From positions 1-23,315 of the IMG/VR virus record IMGVR_UViG_3300037042_002864: 23,315 bases of DNA; one strand, given 5' to 3'. The notes under the pieces are model-generated. The model had not been told where the DNA came from. It saw only the letters and a list, made by a program, of their open reading frames with translations, and did not search any database. This DNA is from a virus. This document shows positions 1 to 5,571 of the stretch, one piece after another (the first letter of the stretch is position 1; every line of letters begins with the position of its first letter). A program made the translations under genes and the position numbers.

Positions 1-669
1 GGCCAACCCGTCCGGGGTTGCAATCGCACGCTGGAACCGGTCGGCCTCTGGCACAAGCCCGAGTGCGAGGTTTGCGGAGGCGGTCACGGCCTGACACGCG
101 GCAAACTTGGAGCACCAGCTGCAGTAGTCGCACACGGTCGGGGCTGGGTCCGCTTGGGTCCGCGCCTTGATGATCTCGCGAACGATCTCCTCGGCCTCCT
201 CCATGCGGAATCTGTATTCTCGGATCTCTTTCTGATCAGCGAAAACCAGAACCGCAGTCCATTCGGTGGCCAAATATTTGTCCATGCAGGCGAGCGCATA
301 AGCCGCCATCTGTTCTCGGTAATTCCGGATCTCACCGGTCTTCAAGTCGAACAGGAGATGCATGGTCGGACACACGGCGTCCATGGTGCCAGAGACCTCT
401 AATCCATCGATGACAGCCCAGATTCTGCACTCTGATTCAACGGAGAAAATCTCCTCAAAGCCGCAGCGGTTCCGCACATAGTCGACCGCCCAACGCGCGA
501 TCTCCGCCTCTTCTTCGTCGTGTTCAATTCCGTGTTCAATTCCGCGTTCAATTCGCTCGCGGAAAATCGCGTCAATCCGCGTTCCACGCTCTGCCGCCGG
601 GGATGGCGTTGAACTGCCCTCGTACTGCGGGCAGACCGCCAGTTTTGGAAGGTTTGATGGGCGGATCAT
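1..669 (-). CDS. RecB/Cas4-like PD-(D/E)XK nuclease with Fe-S-type cysteines (3' end off window)
   Basis: I translated this frame directly: 223 codons are open from the ATG at 669 to the left edge with no stop, so the gene is cut by the window. An N-terminal LAVCPQ segment (Cys13) and a following ERGT-RID stretch resemble the start of Cas4, AddB and DUF2800-type phage nucleases. The core has GTMDAV (Asp97), FDLKTG (Asp108, Lys110) and EQMAAYA (Gln120, Tyr124), the usual D / D-x-K / Q-xxx-Y pattern of RecB-family nucleases. Cys183, Cys186 and Cys192 form CX2CX5C, which with Cys13 matches the four-cysteine 4Fe-4S cluster of Cas4 and AddB. By family it would be an exonuclease acting on DNA ends. 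It overlaps the Sak4-like ATPase gene by ATGA, so the two probably work together in phage recombination. The histidine often found in motif I seems replaced by Asp33. Confidence 0.85.
   Translation of the reverse strand, partial: MIRPSNLPKLAVCPQYEGSSTPSPAAERGTRIDAIFRERIERGIEHGIEHDEEEAEIARWAVDYVRNRCGFEEIFSVESECRIWAVIDGLEVSGTMDAVCPTMHLLFDLKTGEIRNYREQMAAYALACMDKYLATEWTAVLVFADQKEIREYRFRMEEAEEIVREIIKARTQADPAPTVCDYCSWCSKFAACQAVTASANLALGLVPEADRFQRAIATPDGLA
521..556 (-). repeat. 12-bp tandem repeat inside the nuclease gene
   Basis: The unit TGTTCAATTCCG on the plus strand occurs exactly at 521-532 and 533-544, with a third, slightly changed copy at 545-556. Twelve bases keep the frame, so it encodes the repeated peptide RIER-GIEH-GIEH near residues 39-50 of the nuclease. 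It looks like a recent in-frame duplication in a loop or helix between the N-terminal Cys region and the core. Confidence 0.85.
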
Positions 670-1574
670 TTCAGCACCCCTCCTTTCACGGCCTCAAGAA
701 ACCGGTCCGCACTCGAGAGGATCTGATCCACGCGCCCCGGGCCTAGCTCGCGGTAAGTCTGGCCCTCCTCGATCCATTTGCGCCGTACAAGGTACGCATT
801 CCCCTGCTCCTCGATCCCGGCCATGACCAGATCGAGCAGGTGTCCCGAGGTCGCAAGAGCCGGCACCACAGGCGCGAAAATTGGCGCCAGCGCCTCTGCG
901 TTAGCATCGACCTGATCAGCCAGCCCATGGCGGTTTTTGGCGTCGTAGGCGGCAGTGTGGCTCGTGTTGATCACGCGCTCCTTCCCCCCGACACCACGTT
1001 TTTTCCCGTCCACCTCGACCACCTTGCTCTTGAAATTCAAAAACAGGATCGCATCCGCCCATTCTTTCACAAGCGGACTGCTCTGTTTCGACAGTTTCAG
1101 TTCGTAGCGATCGTGCTCGCCCTGCAGGTCGGGCGCCGCGAATCGGGTCACCTTAGAGTGCGCGAGCAGCACGACGTGCTTCCCGCCGCGCACGATCTGG
1201 TCGAGGTTCCCGAGGAGTTTAGACATTTCCTCGGCCACCTGAACCCAGCCTTTTCCGTACCCAAAATCCTCGATCGAGGATTTGCCGGTGCGGGTTAGCA
1301 GATCCGTTGTCGACATCCGCTCGGCCCAGTCAATCGTGTCGACGATGACGGTTTCAAACTCCGACATCCGGTGGATCTCCGCGAGCGCACCGGTGAGGGA
1401 GCGCCAATCGCCGACGTCGACCCTCGCGACGTCCAGTTGGGCTGTTGACCCCTCGGTGTCTAGGAACACCGGGCTTGGCAGTGATGCCGCCAATGTGCTT
1501 TTGCCGACCCCCTCTGGGCCGTAGATGACTACCTTCTGCCGCCGAGACTGGCGGCCGCGTTTGATGTTTATCAT
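666..1574 (-). CDS. Sak4-like RecA-fold ATPase (phage recombination)
   Basis: This is a 302-aa P-loop ATPase. Walker A is GPEGVGKST (residues 19-27) and Walker B is ETVIVDT (Asp79), with an LLAHSKV strand further on. The arrangement fits the AAA_24 / Sak4 group of phage RecA-core proteins, which anneal single strands or help exchange them. It has one RecA-like domain of about 220 residues and a C-terminal helical region. The start follows a run of CAA triplets with no Shine-Dalgarno sequence. Its stop overlaps the RecB-like nuclease start by ATGA, and a Holliday junction resolvase-like gene lies 47 bases upstream, which supports a recombination role. A motor protein of another phage replication family is possible, but a helicase or DnaB-type role is less likely at this length. 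Confidence 0.85.
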   Translation of the reverse strand: MINIKRGRQSRRQKVVIYGPEGVGKSTLAASLPSPVFLDTEGSTAQLDVARVDVGDWRSLTGALAEIHRMSEFETVIVDTIDWAERMSTTDLLTRTGKSSIEDFGYGKGWVQVAEEMSKLLGNLDQIVRGGKHVVLLAHSKVTRFAAPDLQGEHDRYELKLSKQSSPLVKEWADAILFLNFKSKVVEVDGKKRGVGGKERVINTSHTAAYDAKNRHGLADQVDANAEALAPIFAPVVPALATSGHLLDLVMAGIEEQGNAYLVRRKWIEEGQTYRELGPGRVDQILSSADRFLEAVKGGVLK

Positions 1575-1621
1575 GTTTTGTTGTTGTTGTTATGCGCCCC
1601 CCGGACGGCGCTGTTACCGGA

Positions 1622-1957
1622 CTAAGATTTGAGACCGTCGATACCGTCTCTCAGAAGTGCGAACAGATCCTCCAACCGGACCGTCGCGAGCCATTCCCCC
1701 CGGTTCCTCCGGTGAGCGACGATCGGAGTTTTACCTGCCCCGGCGTCGCGGATCGCTTGTGCTATCGCGGCGTGAATGTTCAGGCTTTCCACCCGCTTGA
1801 CCTCCCAATGGATGCCGCTCAACTCCTCGCACACGACGTCCGGGGAGTCCGATCCACCCGAGAATTGCTGTCCCCGCCGCGCAGACATCCATCCCGCGTC
1901 CCTCAACTGGTCGCGGAACTCGCGTTCGCCCGCGGCTCCTTTTTGTCGTGCGTTCAT
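1622..1957 (-). CDS. Holliday junction resolvase-like PD-(D/E)XK nuclease
   Basis: This 111-aa protein has the compact resolvase or restriction-type nuclease core. GAAGEREF carries the motif I glutamate (Glu11), SDSPDVV the catalytic aspartate (Asp40), and HWEVKR the E-x-K pair (Glu52, Lys54). The length and spacing match archaeal Hjc-like and phage Holliday junction resolvases, which cut four-way junctions and often resolve replicated phage DNA before packaging. A strand HAAIAQAIRDAG follows, as in family members. It starts within the stop of the upstream 186-aa gene (ATGA) and precedes the Sak4-like ATPase. The family assignment is firm. Whether the substrate is a four-way junction or some other branched DNA is inference. 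Confidence 0.8.
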   Translation of the reverse strand: MNARQKGAAGEREFRDQLRDAGWMSARRGQQFSGGSDSPDVVCEELSGIHWEVKRVESLNIHAAIAQAIRDAGAGKTPIVAHRRNRGEWLATVRLEDLFALLRDGIDGLKS

Positions 1958-2514
1958 TCTGTCGCCTCCTCGGTCAGTTTTCTGATCGCGTCGAGAGCGT
2001 AGTCCATGGCCCGGAAGTAATCGCTGAACCCTTTGCGAATCGGCGCCCGGCGCACCGTTTTGGACTGCGGAAATTTAACGTGGACGGTGTAACATGGTAT
2101 CATGTTTCGGTCAGGAATAAGCCTGCGGAGCATGACCACCCTGGGGTGGAGGCTCAGTGGAAACTCGGTTCCATCTGGGGCGTGCCGATGATTTTCCGCC
2201 GGACGTCCGATCTTTTTGACGGCCGCGATGCCCCAATCCTGCGCCCCGGCTCGCATGCCTGCGTAGTCCGGAGTGTACCCTAGCCCGACCAAAGCCTGCG
2301 CCAATTCGGCCGGATTTGGTTCCGGGGTGGTCCGGTCCTGTACCCACTGCTCAAACCCGGAGACCGGCTCGGTCCGCTCGGCGTACCGGTCCCACCACAC
2401 TAGCCTCCCGGCCCATGGCCGGAGATGGGATGGGAGGGCCTCGATTTTTTTGACGACGTCCTTCACAGGCGTCTCCGCGAGATCCCAGTGATAAAGCCTG
2501 CTGGTCGATCTCAT
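1954..2514 (-). CDS. Unknown protein, 186 aa
   Basis: I do not recognise this protein. It is hydrophilic with several tryptophans in its first half (for example PWAGRLVWWDRY near residue 33), a central GLGYTPDYAGMRAGAQDWG segment and a basic C-terminal half ending in a helix, RAMDYALDAIRKLTEEATE. There is no signal peptide or membrane segment. It sits between a 26-aa membrane peptide and the resolvase-like nuclease and overlaps both by ATGA. Translational coupling therefore places it in the early recombination operon. The coding call rests on the long open frame, the tight overlaps at both ends and the ordinary amino-acid composition. A DNA-binding or accessory replication role is possible but not shown. 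Confidence 0.75.
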   Translation of the reverse strand: MRSTSRLYHWDLAETPVKDVVKKIEALPSHLRPWAGRLVWWDRYAERTEPVSGFEQWVQDRTTPEPNPAELAQALVGLGYTPDYAGMRAGAQDWGIAAVKKIGRPAENHRHAPDGTEFPLSLHPRVVMLRRLIPDRNMIPCYTVHVKFPQSKTVRRAPIRKGFSDYFRAMDYALDAIRKLTEEATE

Positions 2515-2591
2515 CGTTTTACCCAGAGGTATGCCGCCAATGCGTATCCCGCGAGCAGGAGCGCTGCGCTGATTTTAGATGACCGCGTCAT
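2511..2591 (-). CDS. 26-aa single-helix membrane micropeptide
   Basis: The peptide MTRSSKISAALLLAGYALAA continues to YLWVKR and stops. It has a short basic N-terminus, one hydrophobic segment of about 16 residues and a basic end, so it should be a single transmembrane helix. Its ATG overlaps the stop of the upstream 65-aa membrane protein by ATGA, and its own TGA overlaps the next start by ATGA. Such exact double coupling is unlikely for a chance frame, and without this peptide an unusual gap of about 75 bases would remain in a gapless operon. Function is unknown; a small membrane effector or accessory holin-like peptide would be a guess. Confidence 0.65.
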   Translation of the reverse strand: MTRSSKISAALLLAGYALAAYLWVKR

Positions 2592-2785
2592 TCTGCGGTC
2601 CTCCCGTTGCGTAGCGTGGTAAACACGCCCTGTTCGCGCCAACGGGACCGCTGGAGGCGGGTGTTGGTCCGCCGGCGGTAGCCGGTCAGCACGGCCACGG
2701 CTTGGCAGAGGGCCACCCCGGAAAGTGAGCCGAGGATGAACACAACGGCCACGTCCCAACCGCTTAGGGTGAGGAGGGCGCTCAT
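2588..2785 (-). CDS. Unknown small membrane protein, 65 aa
   Basis: I chose the ATG at 2785 because it overlaps the upstream stop by ATGA; a longer in-frame start at 2824 would reach well into the 88-aa gene. The protein has one hydrophobic segment (VAVVFILGSLSGVALCQAVAV, about residues 11-31) and then a strongly basic tail rich in arginine (YRRRTNTRLQRSRWREQG), so the C-terminus probably stays in the cytoplasm. It precedes the 26-aa membrane peptide, so two tiny membrane proteins are encoded back to back. No family is recognised. Confidence 0.65.
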   Translation of the reverse strand: MSALLTLSGWDVAVVFILGSLSGVALCQAVAVLTGYRRRTNTRLQRSRWREQGVFTTLRNGRTAE

Positions 2786-3048
2786 TGCGCACCTCCAGAT
2801 TCGGTTTCGTGGACGGGTGTCCAATCCAGCGGGTCTTCAACTACCCACTCGTGGGTAGCTTCGTCCCAAAACTCTTCTACACTCCACACGGTAAACCATT
2901 GGTTGGGCCGCAGATTGCGAGCCGCGATTTCGGCGTCCTCAATGGCCTCAGCCTTGATTGCATAGTCCTTGCAGGCGGGCGGATCGGAAAACACCTCCCC
3001 GTTTTTTTCCCAGCACAAAACGTAGTGGTATGAGGTTCGGGTTGTCAT
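2782..3048 (-). CDS. Unknown acidic protein, 88 aa
   Basis: This small acidic protein is rich in tryptophan and glutamate, with YHYVLCWEKNGEVFSD at the N-terminus and an alanine/glutamate helix (residues 31-44). It looks like a compact alpha/beta cytosolic protein. The start overlaps the upstream stop as TAATG at 3048, and the stop overlaps the next start as ATGA, which supports translation. No family is recognised. Its position in the early-side operon suggests a host-takeover or accessory role, but nothing in the sequence shows which. Confidence 0.7.
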   Translation of the reverse strand: MTTRTSYHYVLCWEKNGEVFSDPPACKDYAIKAEAIEDAEIAARNLRPNQWFTVWSVEEFWDEATHEWVVEDPLDWTPVHETESGGAQ

Positions 3049-3425
3049 TACTCCTCCCCCCCTTCCGTGCGACGGACTACAACGTACCAGCCGCCGGGGC
3101 CGGTCAGCGTGTCGCTGGTGATTTCGCGAAAATCCTGCGTGGGGTAAACCGTGTCACCAATTACAACGCACGGAGTGCCGTCCCCGTCACCCCCGGCTGA
3201 TTCAATTTGGACGAGTACGTTTTCGGCAATAAGGTGTCCGTGGGCATCGTACATATCGCCACGGTACGACTCGAAAAATCCGCATTCCTGAATTTGCATA
3301 AGCCGACCAATAGGGTCGGTCATGGCAAACTCATGTTGGGAAATGCAGCCGTCTACGTCGAGAAACTCGGACCAGTGGTTGAATGAGCAGGCGATTTCGA
3401 GGAGGGTGGGGTTTTTGGTTTTCAT
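3048..3425 (-). CDS. Unknown protein, 125 aa
   Basis: The frame is open from 3500, but the first 25 codons of that version translate a GC-rich hairpin (giving RRWRPPPPTNP), so I prefer the ATG at 3425. That start has an A-rich leader, AAACCCAAAAAAC, and no Shine-Dalgarno sequence. The protein begins MKTKNPTLLEIACSFNHW, has several acidic stretches and a QIESAGGDGDGTPCVVIGDTVY beta region, and is probably cytosolic. It is the first gene after the largest intergenic gap and so may head the early-side operon. No family is recognised. Confidence 0.65.
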   Translation of the reverse strand: MKTKNPTLLEIACSFNHWSEFLDVDGCISQHEFAMTDPIGRLMQIQECGFFESYRGDMYDAHGHLIAENVLVQIESAGGDGDGTPCVVIGDTVYPTQDFREITSDTLTGPGGWYVVVRRTEGGEE

Positions 3426-3438
3426 GTTTTTTGGGTTT

Positions 3439-3463
3439 GTCGGTGGCGGTGGTCGCCAGCGAC
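3439..3463 (-). other. GC-rich hairpin in the 148-base intergenic gap
   Basis: GTCGGTGGCG and CGCCAGCGAC pair over ten positions with one mismatch around a five-base loop. On the minus-strand transcript the hairpin ends 14 bases before the ATG at 3425. No U-tract follows on either strand, so it is not a standard intrinsic terminator. It could be an attenuator, a processing site or a structure that shields a start. Confidence 0.45.
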
Positions 3464-3538
3464 GAGAGCGGTTTTGGCCGATGCGACCGCATGAGTCCAC
3501 AAAAAAACCGTAGACGCGTGAAACTTTTCCCGAGCGGA

Positions 3539-3562
3539 TTTTCTGGACGCCAGCCCAGAAAA
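3539..3562. other. Perfect 8-bp inverted repeat in the same gap
   Basis: TTTTCTGG and CCAGAAAA are exact reverse complements around the eight-base loop ACGCCAGC. The site lies 12 bases downstream of the endolysin stop. It could be an operator or a weak bidirectional transcription stop, since A and T bases form the stem base, but there is no extended U-tract. The rest of the gap holds a seven-A run at 3501-3507 and no convincing promoter. Confidence 0.4.
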
Positions 3563-3573
3563 CTGCTTGCCGC

Positions 3574-4170
3574 TCAGACCCAGATGTCCCGGCCCGCGCG
3601 GATTCGGCGGGCGAACTCGGCCAGCACCTCTGGCGATGTCTTGTTTAACGCCCAGTTGGGGCGCAACTGGAAATGCGGCTCGTCTCTAAACTGCCAATCC
3701 CCTCCCCATTCCAGCCCGATCGATTTCCCGATTTTTCCAACCTCACGATAAAGCGGGGATGTCTCGAGATAATCGGACCCGTGGAAAATCCCGACGTCAA
3801 ACGCAGCGCCATAGTTGTGCCACGACTGCCCGCCACGTGCGAGCGTTGCGATTTTCCCGGGCTTAGTGCGGCCACGAGCATAGATCTCTTCCTGCTCATC
3901 GAAAGTCCGCAGTCCACAGATCACGCGCACGTCAATCCCCTGTGCGGTCGCCTGACGCACCAGCCGCTCGGCCAGAAAGGCCACTTGAGGATGCAGTGTG
4001 GCGATATTCTTTGCGCTGCGTTTGTCCACCTGTTGCGAGACAGGCTGGATCGCGCGAGGAACCCCGCAGACGCGTTGGTGGATGGCCAGCCATGTCACAG
4101 CACCGGCCATGCCGTCAGCCTCGATCCCTAGGCTTTCTTGGATGTCCCGAATGATCTCCGGGAGCGTCAT
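3574..4170 (-). CDS. M15-family peptidoglycan endopeptidase (endolysin)
   Basis: This 198-aa zinc peptidase is of the VanY / L-Ala-D-Glu endopeptidase type used as endolysin by phages such as T5. The metal site is visible as SWHNYGAAFDVG (His118, Asp125) and DEPHFQL (His166), with Asp163 in the place of the catalytic acid. CGLRTFDEQEEIYARGR is the usual conserved stretch before the first histidine. Residues 1-36 (LGIEADGMAGAVTWLAI) resemble half of a peptidoglycan-binding helix repeat. There is no signal peptide, so release should depend on a holin. It is coupled by ATGA to a small lipoprotein gene, which follows a two-helix membrane peptide gene: a compact lysis cassette. Which bond of the cell wall it cuts is not decidable here. 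Confidence 0.9.
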   Translation of the reverse strand: MTLPEIIRDIQESLGIEADGMAGAVTWLAIHQRVCGVPRAIQPVSQQVDKRSAKNIATLHPQVAFLAERLVRQATAQGIDVRVICGLRTFDEQEEIYARGRTKPGKIATLARGGQSWHNYGAAFDVGIFHGSDYLETSPLYREVGKIGKSIGLEWGGDWQFRDEPHFQLRPNWALNKTSPEVLAEFARRIRAGRDIWV

Positions 4171-4364
4171 TTCGATCCGCTCTTTTCCAGCCTCCCTTCG
4201 ACGAAAAATCCGACGCTCGACTGATAACCGGTGCAGATCTGGACACCGTCACGCTCCCCGCAAAACTGAGCACGGAACGGGATCAGCGGCTCGCGCACAC
4301 CGGTTTTCGGATTGACGACGCAACCACCGGCGAGGATCGCAAAACTGATGAGGAGCGCCTTCAT
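4167..4364 (-). CDS. Small lipoprotein, o-spanin-like candidate
   Basis: The 65-aa product starts with a short signal peptide, MKALLISFAILAGGC, with a lipobox ending at Cys15. Mature, lipid-anchored protein would have about 51 residues and two further cysteines (FCGERDGVQIC) that could form a disulfide in the periplasm. It lies between a holin candidate and the endolysin and overlaps both genes by ATGA, the setting in which outer-membrane spanins are found. It lacks the proline richness of Rz1, so the spanin role is inference. Other small phage lipoproteins, such as those that block reinfection, are an alternative. Confidence 0.75.
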   Translation of the reverse strand: MKALLISFAILAGGCVVNPKTGVREPLIPFRAQFCGERDGVQICTGYQSSVGFFVEGRLEKSGSK

Positions 4365-4525
4365 TTACCGTCTGCGGCGAGGATCAGCCCGACCCCCGCG
4401 GTCACCATCGATATGAGTTCCGAAAGATCCGACACGGTGCCAGTTTGGAGGAACTCCAGCCCGCCCTTTGATAGCGCGGAGATGACCGTGAAAATGCCGA
4501 GAAGCGTGGTGCGTGCGTGCTTCAT
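4361..4525 (-). CDS. 54-aa two-helix membrane protein, holin candidate
   Basis: I translated this short frame by hand. It begins MKHARTTLLGIFTVISALSK and has two hydrophobic segments, about residues 7-26 and 37-51, joined by a short acidic loop (TGTVSDLSE). It ends AADGK. Two helices, a basic N-terminus and about 54 residues suit small class II-type holins. The ATG follows the upstream TAG after one base, and the TGA overlaps the lipoprotein start by ATGA. Position directly before a lipoprotein and the endolysin supports a lysis role. Similar small two-helix proteins in phages are sometimes annotated only as membrane proteins, so function remains inferred. Confidence 0.75.
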   Translation of the reverse strand: MKHARTTLLGIFTVISALSKGGLEFLQTGTVSDLSELISMVTAGVGLILAADGK

Positions 4526-4526
4526 A

Positions 4527-5123
4527 CTAGGGAGCGATGAAACCTTGTGCGTTAGCGTAAACCGCAGCCCCAGCCGAGATGCACGCCACGTTCAGAGCAG
4601 CATTTGCCGAGGTCTTGAGCGGATCTCCGAAAGTCACCGTGAACGTTCCGGAGTTGGCACGCACCAGATCCCGCCAGATCACGGTCGCACCGTCCTTGAT
4701 AACCACCTCGGTTGGAGTGGCGCTATTATTTGAAAGCGTCAGGCTCGACAGGTAGCGTCTCAATCCAGCGCCAGCTGCCGCCGCTAGTGCGACGTCGGCG
4801 GTGGCGGTGATTCCACCAGCCGCGGATGCGTAAGACCACTGAAGCTCGGGGATGGCATTGCCGCGCGTAACCAGCACGCCCTGCGTGGTGCAAACCAAGT
4901 CCGCAGTGTCTCCTGTCGCAACCGCCGTATAGGCCGCGGTCAAAGCCCGGCCAGCGATCCGAGTCGGGTTGCCCGAAACTGCAGCGTCGTGCGCTGCGGC
5001 GCCGCCTACGGTGGCAGTGCCGGACACGGCCACGTTTGTAGTCCCCTGAATCGCGACAGGAAAATTAGGGGAGTCTGACGCCGGGATGACAGACGAAGCT
5101 AATGCGGAAGGTTTTTGGCTCAT
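4527..5123 (-). CDS. Phage virion/tail-associated protein, 198 aa
   Basis: The protein is small-residue rich (Ala, Thr, Val, Gly) and almost certainly beta-structured. It resembles a type of phage structural protein containing AGRALTAAYTAVATGDTADL, a WSYASAAGGI segment, a VVIKDGATVIWR strand and an AVYANAQGFIAP end. I recognise this pattern from tailed-phage virion proteins, whose exact role is not established. The N-terminal SVIPASDSPNFP closely resembles SIVPATDSKQFP of the 684-aa virion protein three genes upstream, which suggests both bind the same partner. There is no signal peptide. The gene is coupled by ATGA to the upstream membrane protein gene. Confidence 0.75.
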   Translation of the reverse strand: MSQKPSALASSVIPASDSPNFPVAIQGTTNVAVSGTATVGGAAAHDAAVSGNPTRIAGRALTAAYTAVATGDTADLVCTTQGVLVTRGNAIPELQWSYASAAGGITATADVALAAAAGAGLRRYLSSLTLSNNSATPTEVVIKDGATVIWRDLVRANSGTFTVTFGDPLKTSANAALNVACISAGAAVYANAQGFIAP

Positions 5124-5359
5124 GGCTTAATGGTTTTTCGGGCCTCGGAAAACGGACATGTGTCAACGCGGCACCGGCTGAAAAGTTCAAGGCGCCCCTC
5201 GGCGTGACCCTTCAAATGTTTGAGATCCTCGATCTCGTGACGGAGTGAGCGCCGGTCGCTCTCGCATTCCTCGGAACGGCTCCAGAGTTTAGTGACGGCC
5301 CACACAAGCGCCGTGGTGGTGGCCGACAGCCCAGAAAGAAGTGCCTGTTCGATGCTCAT
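5120..5359 (-). CDS. Small membrane protein with coiled coil, lysis/i-spanin candidate
   Basis: The 79-aa protein has one hydrophobic segment (about residues 7-26, GLSATTTALVWAVTKLW). A charged helical region follows (residues 29-60: SEECESDRRSLRHEIEDLKH) with coiled-coil character. A C-x4-C pair (SRCRVDTCPF) lies near the end. One N-terminal helix plus a coiled coil is the architecture of inner-membrane spanins and of XhlA-like proteins. Charges on the C-terminal side of the helix make a cytosolic C-terminus equally possible, which would argue against a spanin. It overlaps both neighbours by ATGA and is two genes upstream of the holin candidate. Confidence 0.65.
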   Translation of the reverse strand: MSIEQALLSGLSATTTALVWAVTKLWSRSEECESDRRSLRHEIEDLKHLKGHAEGRLELFSRCRVDTCPFSEARKTIKP

Positions 5360-5571
5360 TCAAGAGTGCAGTCGAGGTCCAGTTTGGTTTTTGCCACTGT
5401 CACAAGGTCGAAGTTTTCCCAAGACATCCGCCCAGCCGCATTCGCTGCCGCGTACAGATCGGATTCTAAAAGCGTAAACTGCAGGTCGATGGAGGAGTCT
5501 TGAATCTGCAGTTTTGCCGACACAAGAACGGTCGGCCCAGTCATGCTGACGAGAGCGGATGTAATTTTCAT
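5356..5571 (-). CDS. Unknown small protein, 71 aa
   Basis: I do not recognise this short protein. It has alternating hydrophobic residues in its first half (TVLVSAKLQIQDSSIDLQFTL), suggesting a small beta sheet, followed by an acidic end, KTKLDLDCTLE. The start overlaps the upstream stop as TAATG and the stop overlaps the next start as ATGA. Its position directly behind the 684-aa virion protein suggests a small structural or chaperone role for that protein, which is inference. Confidence 0.65.
   Translation of the reverse strand: MKITSALVSMTGPTVLVSAKLQIQDSSIDLQFTLLESDLYAAANAAGRMSWENFDLVTVAKTKLDLDCTLE

Noticed and set aside
1594-1611. Hairpin GCGCC / GGCGC before the Sak4-like gene as a terminator
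   Set aside because: The stem is only five pairs and is followed by an A/C-rich stretch rather than a U-tract.
3501-3507. Run of seven A (T on the transcript) as a terminator after the endolysin
   Set aside because: No adequate GC-rich stem lies directly before it on the minus strand.
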